This document shows, piece by piece, positions 1 through 7,366 of a stretch of DNA of 64,000 bases. Under the pieces are notes generated by a model that had not been told where the DNA came from, made no database searches, and saw only the letters and a program-made list of their open reading frames with translations. A program made the position numbers and the translations under genes. This DNA is from an uncultured Collinsella sp. (lineage in GTDB: Bacteria > Actinomycetota > Coriobacteriia > Coriobacteriales > Coriobacteriaceae): NCBI GenBank assembly GCA_958412345.1, contig CATYSO010000001.1, forward strand, positions 1 to 64,000. Reading direction: 5' to 3'. The first letter of the stretch is position 1. Each line of letters opens with the position of its first letter.

Positions 1-18
1 CGTAGCGGGTGGTTTAAA

Positions 19-39
19 GCTGGCCGCTGCGCGGCCAGC
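19..39. repeat. GC-rich 9-bp perfect hairpin
   Basis: A perfect inverted repeat (arms GCTGGCCGC, loop TGC) lies left of the tRNA-Arg terminator. It resembles the first hairpin of the units found after tRNA-Leu and tRNA-Phe, but the window edge cuts off any further parts, so membership cannot be decided. Confidence 0.5.
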
Positions 40-51
40 AGACTAAAGTCT

Positions 52-82
52 TGAAAGAAAAGCCCCCGTTGCCGGAGGCTTT
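52..82 (-). terminator. Intrinsic terminator of tRNA-Arg
   Basis: On the minus strand an AAAGCCTCCG / CGGGGGCTTT stem with a short loop is followed by TTTTCTTTC. It sits just beyond the 3' end of tRNA-Arg. Confidence 0.8.
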
Positions 83-92
83 CGATTTCAAT

Positions 93-169
93 TGGTGCGG
101 CGTATAGGATTCGAACCTATGACGTTCTGATTCGTAGTCAGACCCTCTATCCAGCTGAGGTAACGCCGC
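93..169 (-). tRNA. tRNA-Arg (anticodon ACG)
   Basis: Read on the minus strand this folds into a full cloverleaf. It has acceptor GCGGCGT/ACGCCGC, D-stem CCTC/GAGG, anticodon stem TCTGA/TCAGA around loop CTACGAA (anticodon ACG, decoding CGN Arg) and T-arm ATAGG-TTCGAAT-CCTAT. The discriminator A and the CCA end are encoded (93-96). Confidence 0.97.
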
Positions 170-179
170 AGCGCAAGAC

Positions 180-210
180 ATATAAAACCACTTTAGCTTA
201 TTGGAGTCAA
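180..210 (-). promoter_or_regulatory. Promoter of tRNA-Arg
   Basis: On the minus strand a -35-like TTGACT (205-210) and a -10-like TTATAT (180-185) are 19 bp apart; reading the -10 as TTTATA gives 18 bp. The -10 ends about 11 nt before the tRNA 5' end. Confidence 0.7.
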
Positions 211-246
211 GCACAATCTCAAACTTTTTTGTGGAACGCAGTTTTG

Positions 247-624
247 TCATGCTGCTCCGCATATACCGTCGTTCCCCGTACGATCGATTGGCTTTTCGAT
301 CACGTCAAACTTAGCATCAAGTTCCCTCAGGAGCGATCTCACCCGCTGGGCACAATCATAATCGGCAAACGAGATGCTCAGCATGCGAGCAACCTGGTTA
401 GATGTCCGGACCCCATAGAAGTGCTCCAGGGCCACAAGCCCCTCGTGTGCCACAAACGTCTCAACCACATGCGGCGACTCCTCGTAGCACCATTGGGTCA
501 ACGGACCCTCGCTCGTCTGTCGAACCACCAGGCCACCCATGCCAGACGGCTCACACGTTACAAGCAGGTACTCCCCGCCCTCGTCGCTCTCAAACAAAAC
601 CACCCGATCATCAAACAACTCCAT
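247..624 (-). CDS. Unrecognised 125-residue protein
   Basis: I do not recognise this family. The product is an acidic soluble protein with no signal peptide or membrane segment. The N-terminal half is rich in short beta-like stretches and the C-terminal half looks helical (QVARMLSISF, QRVRSLLREL). The start at 624 is supported by AAAGGGG about 6 nt upstream. The gene stands alone between serS and tRNA-Arg, all on the minus strand, and codon use matches its neighbours. A small ligand-binding or adaptor protein is possible but nothing seen proves it. Confidence 0.7.
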   Translation of the reverse strand: MELFDDRVVLFESDEGGEYLLVTCEPSGMGGLVVRQTSEGPLTQWCYEESPHVVETFVAHEGLVALEHFYGVRTSNQVARMLSISFADYDCAQRVRSLLRELDAKFDVIEKPIDRTGNDGICGAA

Positions 625-748
625 CGCATCCCCTTTCTCTCGCTCTTATCTAGTAAAAGCATAGCAGGTAGATGGCTGTATACAGAACAGTTGTTCGTGT
701 ATTTTCTATTGAGCTGTCCGCACGGCATGGTATGGACCTGCGCACGAA

Positions 749-776
749 ATAGGGCGCCCCCGAAGGAGCGCCCTTG
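749..776 (-). terminator. Hairpin terminator after serS
   Basis: AGGGCGC / GCGCCCT with a TCCTTCGGGG loop, 20-odd nt beyond the serS stop. The trailing ATTTCG is only weakly T-rich, so termination strength is uncertain. Confidence 0.6.
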
Positions 777-797
777 CATATCGCCTATGCAGCCAAG

Positions 798-2081
798 TTA
801 CGCGACCGGCTCAATCTTCTCGAGGCCGCCCATGTAGGGACGCAGGACCTCGGGGATCGTGATGGTGCCGTCGGCGTTCTGGTAGTTCTCCAGAATGGCA
901 GCCATGGTACGACCAGCCGGCAGGCCGGAACCGTTAAGGGTGTGCAGGTAGCGCGAACCCTTGAAGTTATCGGGGTCGCGATACTTGATGTTGGCGCGGC
1001 GAGCCTGGAAGTCACCGCAGTTGGAGCAGGAGCTGATCTCCTTGTAGGCGTTGTAGCTCGGCAGCCAGACCTCGACGTCGTAGGTCTGACGGGCAGAGAA
1101 GCCCAGGTCGCCGGTGCACAGGCTAATCACGCGATACGGAAGACCCAGCTGCTGCAGCAGGTACTCGGCCTCGGCGGTCATGCTCTCGAGCTCCTCGTCG
1201 GACTCCTCCGGCTTGGCAAACTTGACCATCTCGACCTTGTCGAACTCGTGCTGACGGATGATGCCGCGGGTGTCGCGACCGGCGGAACCGGCCTCCTCGC
1301 GGAAGCAGGGGGTGAAGGCGGTGTAGCGGCGCGGCAGGGTATCGGCGTCGAGGACCTCACCGGCGTGCAGGTTGGTGAGCACGACCTCGGCGGTGGGGAT
1401 CAGGAAGTTGTCGCCCGAGACGTGATAGGCGTCGTCCTCGAACTTGGGCAGCTGGCCCGTGCCGAACATGGTCTGACGCTTGACGACGATGGGCGGCCAC
1501 CACTCCTTAAAACCACGGCTGGTGTGCGTATCGAGGAAGAAGTTGATGAGGGCGCGCTCAAGACGGGCGCCGGCGCCACCGAGAACGGTGAAGCGGCTGC
1601 CGGAGAGCTTGTTGCCGCGCTCGAAGTCGAGGATGTCGAGGTCGGTGCCCAGATCCCAATGCGGCTTAAAGTCGAAGTCGAACTCGCGCGGGGTGCCCCA
1701 ACGACGGCGCTCGATGTTCTCGTCCTCGTCCTTGCCGTACGGCGTGGCCTCGCAAGGAATGTTGGGCAGGTGAGCCATAAAGTCGTACTGCTCCTGCTCG
1801 AGAGCAGTGCGGCGCTCGGCCAGACCGTCAATTTTCTCGTTGACGGCGCGCACGGCCTCTTTGGCGGCCTCGGCCTCGTCCTTCTTGCCCTCCTTCATCA
1901 GGGCGCCGATCTTCTTGGACTCGGCATTGCGCGTGGCTTGAAGTTCCTCAACCTCAGTGATGACGGCACGACGCTCGTCGTCGAGCTCAAAGAACTTCTC
2001 GCGATCCCAAGACGTCTGGCGGTTAGCCATGGCGACATCGATGGCATCGGGGTTCTCGCGAACAAACTTGATATCAAGCAT
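798..2081 (-). CDS. serS: Seryl-tRNA synthetase
   Basis: Charges tRNA-Ser (and tRNA-Sec where present) with serine in the cytoplasm. The 427-residue product has the usual SerRS plan. A long N-terminal antiparallel coiled coil (about residues 30-100, with [11 protein letters not shown]) is followed by a class II catalytic domain. Motif 2 is [18 protein letters not shown] and motif 3 includes [17 protein letters not shown], ending near EVLRPYMGG. The start was set at the ATG at 2081 ([11 protein letters not shown]), the family-typical N-terminus, with GGAGG 5 nt upstream. A longer reading from 2108 adds nine residues not expected in the family. It is a single gene with its own terminator. Confidence 0.97.
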   Translation of the reverse strand: MLDIKFVRENPDAIDVAMANRQTSWDREKFFELDDERRAVITEVEELQATRNAESKKIGALMKEGKKDEAEAAKEAVRAVNEKIDGLAERRTALEQEQYDFMAHLPNIPCEATPYGKDEDENIERRRWGTPREFDFDFKPHWDLGTDLDILDFERGNKLSGSRFTVLGGAGARLERALINFFLDTHTSRGFKEWWPPIVVKRQTMFGTGQLPKFEDDAYHVSGDNFLIPTAEVVLTNLHAGEVLDADTLPRRYTAFTPCFREEAGSAGRDTRGIIRQHEFDKVEMVKFAKPEESDEELESMTAEAEYLLQQLGLPYRVISLCTGDLGFSARQTYDVEVWLPSYNAYKEISSCSNCGDFQARRANIKYRDPDNFKGSRYLHTLNGSGLPAGRTMAAILENYQNADGTITIPEVLRPYMGGLEKIEPVA

Positions 2082-2192
2082 TAGATCCTCCGGCGATATA
2101 CATTCCATTTAGGTTGCAACCTTGTACATGTATGGGCAAGTATATACTTATGAGCGTTTACGACCCAACTCAACTACGCAAGAAGGCACCCA

Positions 2193-2366
2193 ATGGACGC
2201 AGTTTTTTCCTTTTTGTTTGGCACCCGCACCGGTTTTGCCATCCTTTTCGCCGGCGGCATCCTGCTGTTTGCGATTATTGCCTTTGTAATGGAGAAGCGC
2301 ACCCATAAGATGTATGTCGACCGCGGCCCCAAGTCCGAGGACGAAGAAGACAGCTTCTGGGACTAA
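2193..2366 (+). CDS. Small membrane protein, DUF6724-type
   Basis: A 57-residue protein. Residues 1-12 are short and hydrophobic (MDAVFSFLFGTR), one transmembrane helix follows at about 14-33 (FAILFAGGILLFAIIAFVM), then a short basic patch (EKRTHKMY), and the tail is strongly acidic (SEDEEDSFWD). It is therefore a single-pass inner-membrane peptide, probably with the charged tail in the cytoplasm. AGAAGG lies 6 nt before the ATG. I recall very similar short proteins named DUF6724 in Coriobacteriia; their role is unknown. It diverges from serS and is followed by its own strong terminator. Confidence 0.8.
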   Translation: MDAVFSFLFGTRTGFAILFAGGILLFAIIAFVMEKRTHKMYVDRGPKSEDEEDSFWD

Positions 2367-2416
2367 CCTGCCAAAAAGGGACAGGTTTATTTTGGTCGGT
2401 TTTATCTGGGCAAACG
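2365..2416 (-). repeat. REP-like palindrome A (GGGACAGG core) with linker
   Basis: An imperfect palindrome with arms AACCTGCCAAAA and TTTTGGTCGGTT around AGGGACAGG. Its first two bases are the last two of the DUF6724 stop codon. A linker (ATCTGGGCAAACG) follows that is also present next to copies B and C. Confidence 0.8.
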
Positions 2417-2418
2417 CA

Positions 2419-2460
2419 AGTGCCCCGCAACTGGAATTGAGCCAGTTGCGGGGCACTTTT
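2419..2460 (+). terminator. Strong terminator after the DUF6724 gene
   Basis: A perfect 16-bp stem (AGTGCCCCGCAACTGG and its complement) with a 7-nt loop is followed by TTTTCGCT. It lies between two inverted REP-like copies (A and A'). Confidence 0.85.
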
Positions 2461-2484
2461 CGCTAAAAGGACAAAACCGCAGGA

Positions 2485-2525
2485 AAAACCTGCCAAAATA
2501 AACCTGTCCCTAAATAGCAGGTTTT
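2485..2525 (+). repeat. REP-like palindrome A' (CCTGTCCC core)
   Basis: AAACCTGCCAAAATAAACC followed by TGTCCCTAAATAGCAGGTTT. This is the same element as A in the opposite orientation. Its right arm overlaps the proC stop codon (2524-2526). Confidence 0.8.
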
Positions 2526-3294
2526 ACTGGAGGGTTGCGTCGATTGCCTTGACCAGGGCGCTGCGCATGCCGGCGTCCTCGAGCGCGACGACGCCCTTGA
2601 TGGTGGCACCGCCGGGCGAGCACACGGCATCCTTCATCGCTGCGGGATGCTGACCGGTTGCGAGCTGCAGCTTTGCCGTACCCAGCACCATCTGGCTCAC
2701 AATGCGATAGGCATCGGCGCGCGGAATACCGTGTTTGACGGCCGCATCGCCCAGGGCCTCGATCGCCATGGCGACAAACGCCGGAGCGCAACCACCCACC
2801 GTGCCGCCCACAAACAGCAGGTTCGTATCGAGCTCGACGACAGCGCCAAGCTTTCCGAGCAGACCGAGCACCGTGGCACGCTGTTCATCACTAAGCGTGG
2901 AAGCCTTCTCGCAGGCGATGACACCCTCGCCCACCGAAACCGGCGTGTTGGGCACCGTCGAGATATGCGCGACGCCCGGCAGGACCTGCTCCCACTTGGC
3001 ACTGTCCCAGGTCCAGGCAACCGACAGAACGACCTTTTTGGCAAGAGCATCCTTGAGCGGGGCGAATACCTTCTCGATCATGTACGGCTTGACCGCAGCG
3101 ACCACGATATCGGATGCGGCGACAACCTCGGCGGCATCGTGGCAAGCGGCCATCCCGCGCGCCTCACAGCGCTCAACCAGTGCGTCGTAGCGACCCGCAC
3201 AGGCGCACATGTCGCTCGCAGCTACACCGGCAGCGATCCAGCCATCGGCCATAGCGCTCGCCATATTGCCAAAACCGACAAATCCAATCTTCAT
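2524..3294 (-). CDS. proC: Pyrroline-5-carboxylate reductase
   Basis: Catalyses the last step of proline synthesis, the NAD(P)H reduction of 1-pyrroline-5-carboxylate. The 256-residue product opens with the Rossmann motif of the family (MKIGFVGFGNMASAM). Mid-protein AAVKPY and the C-terminal VCSPGGATIKGV loop, where ProC binds substrate, are intact. The ATG at 3294 is preferred over 3318 because the family begins MKIGF; AAAGGA lies 10 nt upstream. It is probably cotranscribed with rlmH and the SPFH gene, all leftward with gaps under 80 bp. The stop codon is embedded in a REP-like repeat. Confidence 0.95.
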   Translation of the reverse strand: MKIGFVGFGNMASAMADGWIAAGVAASDMCACAGRYDALVERCEARGMAACHDAAEVVAASDIVVAAVKPYMIEKVFAPLKDALAKKVVLSVAWTWDSAKWEQVLPGVAHISTVPNTPVSVGEGVIACEKASTLSDEQRATVLGLLGKLGAVVELDTNLLFVGGTVGGCAPAFVAMAIEALGDAAVKHGIPRADAYRIVSQMVLGTAKLQLATGQHPAAMKDAVCSPGGATIKGVVALEDAGMRSALVKAIDATLQ

Positions 3295-3367
3295 ATCACA
3301 TAGTCCTTTCAGACACATTCCTCAAAACGAAAGCTATTGTCCCACGCCATTGTTTCGTATTGCCGAC

Positions 3368-3838
3368 CTATTTGTGATACGGCTCGCCACGGCTGATCTT
3401 GCAGGCGCGGTAGATTTGCTCCAGCAGCACCACGCGCGCCAAGTTATGCGGCAAGGTAATACGTCCAAAGCTGAGCATCTCGTCGGCGCGGGCACGTACC
3501 TCATCACTCACGCCGTCCGAACCGCCGATTACAAAGGCAATGTCGCTGCTGCCTCGCAGCATAAGATCGTCGAGCCTCGCCGAGAGCTCCTCACTCGAAC
3601 GCTCCTTGCCCTCAATGGCCAGCAAGATCACATGCGCTCGAGACGGCAAGGCAGCAAGAATCGCCGCCCCCTCCTTGTCACGCGCAGCATCCACACCGCC
3701 CGCCTTAGCCGGGTCGATATCGGCCACCTCGCGGATATCCACCTTGGCATAGGCACCCAGGCGCTTGGTGTACTCAGCGCACGCGTCCTTCCAAAAGCGC
3801 TCCTTGAGCTTACCAACACAAACGACGGTGTATTTCAC
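3368..3838 (-). CDS. rlmH: 23S rRNA (pseudouridine1915-N3)-methyltransferase RlmH
   Basis: A SPOUT-class methyltransferase that uses SAM to methylate pseudouridine 1915 in helix 69 of 23S rRNA. The 156-residue length is family-typical. Visible signatures are the N-terminal MKYTVVCVGKLKERFW, the LAIEGKERSSEEL segment, the knot motif FVIGGSDG and the C-terminal LPHNLARVVLLEQIYRA with terminal GEPYHK. It starts 6 nt after the SPFH gene stop, so the two are probably coupled. Confidence 0.96.
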   Translation of the reverse strand: MKYTVVCVGKLKERFWKDACAEYTKRLGAYAKVDIREVADIDPAKAGGVDAARDKEGAAILAALPSRAHVILLAIEGKERSSEELSARLDDLMLRGSSDIAFVIGGSDGVSDEVRARADEMLSFGRITLPHNLARVVLLEQIYRACKISRGEPYHK

Positions 3839-3844
3839 GCGCGC

Positions 3845-4783
3845 CTACTCCTTCGAATCGTTTTGAACTTTGCCGGCGGCCAGCATCTGCTCGAACATCG
3901 AGGCCGACTGCGAAAAGTCGCTCGGCAACACGACCGTCGAGTTTTTGCCCGTACGTGCGAACTCCGTCATCATCTCGGTCCACTGCGTAAACATGAACAG
4001 CTGGTTGGCCTCATCGTTGCCAACGCCCGTCTCCTGGATAATCTCGAGCGAATCCTTGATGCCCAGCGCGATGGCCTTGCGCTGGTTGGCGATGCCTTCG
4101 CCTGCCTTTTCCATCGCCTCGGCCTCGGCGGTCGCCTCGGTGACGCGCTTGATGCGGTCGGCCTCGGCGAGCTCCTGCGCGGCAGCGCGCTTGCGCTGGG
4201 CAGCGTTGATGTCGTTCATGGAGTTCTCAACCTCGGTCGGCAGTGCGATTTTGGTGATGAGCGTCGACACGAGGGTGAAGCCGTAGGCAGCCATCTGCTC
4301 GGAAACGGTAGCGTTGACATCCTTGGCGATGTCATCCTTCTTGGCAAAGACCTCATCGAGTGTGTAGACGGGGATGGAGGAGCGCAGGGCATCGGTGATG
4401 AAGTCGCGCATCTGGTCGACGGGCTCCTGCAGCATGTAGTAGCTCTTGTAGATGCCCGAATCTGCCGGGCCGGCGCCCATGTCGTAGCTCACGTGGTACT
4501 GAGCGGAGACCTCAAGGCCGATGGTCACGTTGTCCTGGGTCTTAACGTCGATGCCAAAACCGTTTTTCATGGTGCGCAGGCTCACCGTGGCGGCCTTGCG
4601 GTCGATCACGGGCACCTTCACGTGGAAGCCCGCGTTGACGATACGATTGAACTTACCCAAGCGCTCGATGATCACAGCGTGCTGCTGCTCAACGACGTAG
4701 CAGGCGTTGGGGACCAGCAGCAACAGGATGATGATGGGAATCAAAAGGCTGGTAAGGGCGGCGATGATACCGGAAAACAGCAT
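3845..4783 (-). CDS. SPFH/Band 7 membrane-anchored protein
   Basis: A 312-residue stomatin/prohibitin-like protein. An N-terminal helix (residues about 4-27, rich in I and L) anchors it. The Band 7 domain follows (YVVEQQHAVIIERLGKF to the region around LPTEVENSMNDINAAQRKR). A long Ala/Glu coiled coil (about 190-250) typical of oligomer formation comes next. Such proteins organise membrane microdomains and FtsH-type proteolysis. No NfeD partner is adjacent; the downstream neighbours are rlmH and proC. A GAGAGG motif precedes the ATG. Confidence 0.9.
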   Translation of the reverse strand: MLFSGIIAALTSLLIPIIILLLLVPNACYVVEQQHAVIIERLGKFNRIVNAGFHVKVPVIDRKAATVSLRTMKNGFGIDVKTQDNVTIGLEVSAQYHVSYDMGAGPADSGIYKSYYMLQEPVDQMRDFITDALRSSIPVYTLDEVFAKKDDIAKDVNATVSEQMAAYGFTLVSTLITKIALPTEVENSMNDINAAQRKRAAAQELAEADRIKRVTEATAEAEAMEKAGEGIANQRKAIALGIKDSLEIIQETGVGNDEANQLFMFTQWTEMMTEFARTGKNSTVVLPSDFSQSASMFEQMLAAGKVQNDSKE

Positions 4784-4861
4784 GGTCTCTCCTCTGATAG
4801 GAACACGTTGGCATTAGGATACCCGCACGAAGCAGCCACGTGCCACCAACAAGAGGACCCA

Positions 4862-5078
4862 TGGTCAAAAAAGGCCAAATATGAGTACTGTTACCAGTTT
4901 AGTAACAGCGTATTTGGGTCAAAATCGCCTCTTTGAACCCAAGGTCTATCGAAATTACTTCATTTTGTCTCAAGGTTGAGCCAAATTAGCGTACATCTGT
5001 TGCGTAAAATGAGCAAAAATGGCTTCGTGAAATGTCTCTATTTTCGTGACAGTACTCATATTTGCCACTTTTTGACCA
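4862..5078. repeat. Long inverted repeat LIR1
   Basis: Arms of 32 nt (4862-4893 and 5047-5078) match at about 28 positions. They share TGGTCAAAAA and CAAATATGAGTACTGT. The 153-nt AT-rich interior has a smaller hairpin (TTGGGTCAAA / TTTGAACCCAA). Together with the unit at 5138-5375 it fills the 574-bp gap upstream of the SPFH gene; no coding frame is supported. Confidence 0.8.
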
Positions 5079-5137
5079 CAGGGGTATCTACCGCGCAAAA
5101 TCGATAGGTCAAATCTGCCAAAAACGGCCCGTAAAAG

Positions 5138-5375
5138 AGCTCCCATTGCTGGGAGCTCTTTCATTTAATGGTGCGGGCGAAAGGACGTCCGCGTATCCGC
5201 TTCGCGGATCCGCACCGGCATCGGCCGCCTGCCGGCGTCCTCGCCAGCTCGCTAAAAACGCTCCGCGTTTTCTTGACGCTCGCTCCTTCGCAGGTTCAAG
5301 TCCCTGCGATGGGCACATAACAAAAAAGCTCCCATTGCTGGGAGCTCTTTCATTTAATGGTGCGGGCGAAAGGAC
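5138..5375. repeat. Duplicated tRNA-Leu 3' end enclosing a hairpin array
   Basis: A perfect 49-bp direct repeat (5138-5186 and 5327-5375) contains the tRNA-Leu terminator and the last 15 nt of the tRNA. The 140 bp between the copies hold three consecutive hairpins: ATCCGC-TTC-GCGGAT, a CGGCA/TGCCG stem, and AAAACGC-TCC-GCGTTTT. An inverted copy of the tRNA T-arm (GGTTCAAGTCC, plus strand) follows. No ORF is supported inside. The same arrangement follows tRNA-Phe. Confidence 0.9.
5321..5349 (-). terminator. Terminator of tRNA-Leu
   Basis: AGCTCCCA-GCAA-TGGGAGCT followed by TTTTTTG on the minus strand. A second copy (5132-5160) lies farther along as part of the duplicated unit, so read-through RNA would meet two terminators. 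Confidence 0.85.
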
Positions 5376-5444
5376 TTGAACCTTCATGGGGTTGCCCCCA
5401 TACGGACCTGAACCGTACGCGTCTGCCAATTCCGCCACGCCCGC
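5358..5444 (-). tRNA. tRNA-Leu (anticodon CAG)
   Basis: Minus-strand cloverleaf with the long variable arm of class II tRNAs. It has acceptor GCGGGCG/CGCCCGC, anticodon stem CGTACGG/CCGTATG around TTCAGGT (anticodon CAG, CUG Leu) and a GGGGCAACCCC variable arm. The discriminator A and CCA are encoded. A duplicated fragment of its 3' end lies downstream. Confidence 0.96.
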
Positions 5445-5455
5445 GTGCAGGAATT

Positions 5456-5484
5456 AGAATAACGGAGCGCCACCACGAACGCAA
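5456..5484 (-). promoter_or_regulatory. Promoter of tRNA-Leu
   Basis: TTGCGT and TATTCT on the minus strand separated by exactly 17 bp. The -10 ends 11 nt before the tRNA. It lies in the gap after tatD. Confidence 0.75.
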
Positions 5485-5487
5485 GAA

Positions 5488-6405
5488 CTATTTTTGAAAA
5501 AGTTTGCAGGCATTCTCCCAAGCGGCTTGCGCGATTGTCTCGGCGTCCTCACCAGTGCGATCGACACGGTCGTTAACCAGCGCGTTTGCCGTAATGGAGA
5601 TCATTGCGGGCTCACATTCAAGACCGCGGATGGGCTCCGGAGCCATATACGGGCAATCCGTCTCGAACAAAATGCGGTCGAGCGAGGTCGCCGCAAATGC
5701 CTCGCGCACGTCGTCGTTGCGCTTAAAGGTGGCCGCACCACCATAGGCGATATAGCAGCCCAGCTCCACAAAGCGCTCCATCGTGGCGCGGTCCTCGCCA
5801 AAGCAGTGCAGCACACAACCGGCCTGGGGCACGCCCACCTCACGAAGCACGTTGTAGGCGTCCACGTGCGAGGTACGCTCCTGGTCCATGTCCTCGTGAC
5901 GCAGATGCAGCTCCACCGGCACGTTACGGCACACGGCAAGCTCGAGCTGGCGCGCCATGCAGTCAATCTGCACGCTGTGGGGCGCCGGCGCGATGTCGTC
6001 GTCGTAATCCATGTGGTAGTCCAGACCAATCTCGCCGATACCGGCGCACAAAGGGTCATCGAGCGCGGCAACGACCTGTGCGTGAATGTCATCGGTATAG
6101 TCCGGCACGCCATACGGATGCACGCCGGCAAGATACTTGATCTGCGGGATATCCTGCATCGGCAGAATCTCGCGCGTCAGCCAGTCGCTATAGTCCGTCA
6201 CGCTGCGCTTATCGGCAATGGGATCGAAGACCGTCACCAACAGGTCGATGCCCGCGGCTTTGGCGCGCACGAGTGTCTCGGGCACATCCTTGCCCCAGAA
6301 CGAAAGCAGATGCGCATGTGTGTCGGCAAGCGGCGCCAAGGGCACGGGACAAGCAACCGTCTTCTTTTTCTTGGTAAACGTCACGCGTTCGGCATTAGGC
6401 GTCAT
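5488..6405 (-). CDS. tatD: TatD-family metal-dependent hydrolase
   Basis: A TIM-barrel hydrolase of the TatD/YcfH family, usually a 3'-5' DNase or RNase. The 305-residue product has the metal-binding DTHAH near the N-terminus, GEIGLDYH, ELHLRH, CVLHCFGED and the late ETDCPYMAPEP, which together supply the metal ligands. The start at 6405 (MTPNAERV) uses GGGAG upstream and overlaps the rsmA stop by 11 bp, indicating translational coupling. Residues 1-20 form a Lys-rich tail before the barrel. The longer reading from 6516 would lie wholly within rsmA and is unlikely. Confidence 0.93.
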   Translation of the reverse strand: MTPNAERVTFTKKKKTVACPVPLAPLADTHAHLLSFWGKDVPETLVRAKAAGIDLLVTVFDPIADKRSVTDYSDWLTREILPMQDIPQIKYLAGVHPYGVPDYTDDIHAQVVAALDDPLCAGIGEIGLDYHMDYDDDIAPAPHSVQIDCMARQLELAVCRNVPVELHLRHEDMDQERTSHVDAYNVLREVGVPQAGCVLHCFGEDRATMERFVELGCYIAYGGAATFKRNDDVREAFAATSLDRILFETDCPYMAPEPIRGLECEPAMISITANALVNDRVDRTGEDAETIAQAAWENACKLFQK

Positions 6406-7255
6406 GGGAAAGCTCCCGAGCCAGGCACACAAAGGCGGCGACGTCGAGCGTCTCGGCGCGCGTGGTGGGTGCGATACCGCAAGCCTCAAAGGCGGCATCG
6501 AGCACGTCCTTGGCAAAGCCGTTGGCGCTCATGGAGTTGCGAATCGTCTTGCGGCGCTGAGCAAACGCGGCATCGATCACACGAGCCACAAACTCGCGGT
6601 CGAGGCCCTCGGGTACCACGCCGTCAACGCGATCGATGCGTACTACGGCAGAATCCACATGCGGCGCCGGCATAAAGCAACGCGGCGGCACCTCAAAGCG
6701 ACCCGTCACCTGCGCATACAGGCCAAGCTTTGCCGTATAGCCGCCATAGGTCTTGTTGCCCGGCACTGCGGCAATGCGATCGGCAACCTCCTTTTGCACC
6801 ATGACGACAGCGCGCTTAAGCGCGGGCATCGTCTGGAAGAACTGAAGGATGATCGTCGCCGCCACGTTATAGGGCAGATTCGCGACAAACACCGTGGGTT
6901 CACCACCGGCGGCCTGCTCAATCTGCTCCGGCGTCACCTTGAGCGCATCGCCCATGATAAAGCGGAAGTTGGCATAGTCGGCGGCGTGGGCATCGAGCAC
7001 CGGCTCAAGCTCAGGATCGGCCTCAATCGACGTAACGCACGCCGCCTCCTGCAGCAGGGCCAACGTCAGCGTGCCGCAACCCGGGCCGACCTCGAGCACG
7101 CGCTCATCGCCCGCAAGCTCAGCGAGCTCACAGATACGTTCGATCACATGGTTGTCGATCAGGAAGTTTTGGCCCAGGCGATGCTTGGTCGCAAGGCCAA
7201 ACTCCTCTAGCAGCTCCCTAGTTGCCGTGGGGTTTGCCAAAGGCGAAGTTGTCAT
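6395..7255 (-). CDS. rsmA: 16S rRNA (adenine1518-N6/adenine1519-N6)-dimethyltransferase
   Basis: KsgA/RsmA places four methyl groups on the two adjacent adenines of helix 45 late in 30S assembly. The 286 residues contain GQNFLID, the SAM-binding VLEVGPGCGTLT, the catalytic NLPYNVAA (NLPY motif) and the C-terminal domain with CFMPAPHVDSAVV. It overlaps tatD, a common pairing. A hairpin terminator separates it from metG, so rsmA-tatD may have its own promoter in the 111-bp gap. Confidence 0.97.
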   Translation of the reverse strand: MTTSPLANPTATRELLEEFGLATKHRLGQNFLIDNHVIERICELAELAGDERVLEVGPGCGTLTLALLQEAACVTSIEADPELEPVLDAHAADYANFRFIMGDALKVTPEQIEQAAGGEPTVFVANLPYNVAATIILQFFQTMPALKRAVVMVQKEVADRIAAVPGNKTYGGYTAKLGLYAQVTGRFEVPPRCFMPAPHVDSAVVRIDRVDGVVPEGLDREFVARVIDAAFAQRRKTIRNSMSANGFAKDVLDAAFEACGIAPTTRAETLDVAAFVCLARELSHDA

Positions 7256-7291
7256 GGTTGCCTCCTTAACATGGTGGCTGCATCGTAAAGT

Positions 7292-7324
7292 AAAAGGGCA
7301 TGGACCGTTGCGGCCATGCCCTTA
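7292..7324 (-). terminator. Terminator after metG
   Basis: AAGGGCATGG / CCATGCCCTT stem on the minus strand followed by TTACTTTAC. It lies in the metG-rsmA gap. Confidence 0.75.
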
Positions 7325-7366
7325 CCGTTACACAGCAAATTGCCGATATGGCACTCGCGCGACGTC

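Noticed and set aside
229..837. A 202-codon plus-strand frame across the hypothetical gene and the serS end
   Set aside because: It crosses a terminator and two real minus-strand genes and has no ribosome site.
774..2084. A 436-codon open frame on the plus strand opposite serS
   Set aside because: It is the antisense of serS in a GC-rich genome; the translation is Val/Leu/Gly-rich with no family pattern. Similar long antisense frames opposite metG, pheT, glmM and the Ca-ATPase were rejected for the same reason.
5187..5326. A possible tRNA on the plus strand (GGTTCAAGTCCCTGCG)
   Set aside because: The T-arm-like stem needs an 8-nt loop, and no matching D-arm, anticodon arm or acceptor exists. 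It is the inverted copy of the tRNA-Leu T-arm.
5138..5375. Remnant of an ordinary integrated prophage or ICE at tRNA-Leu
   Set aside because: The interval is far too short, has no integrase remnant, and the same hairpin order occurs at tRNA-Phe, so simple decay of a large element is less likely than a dedicated small unit.
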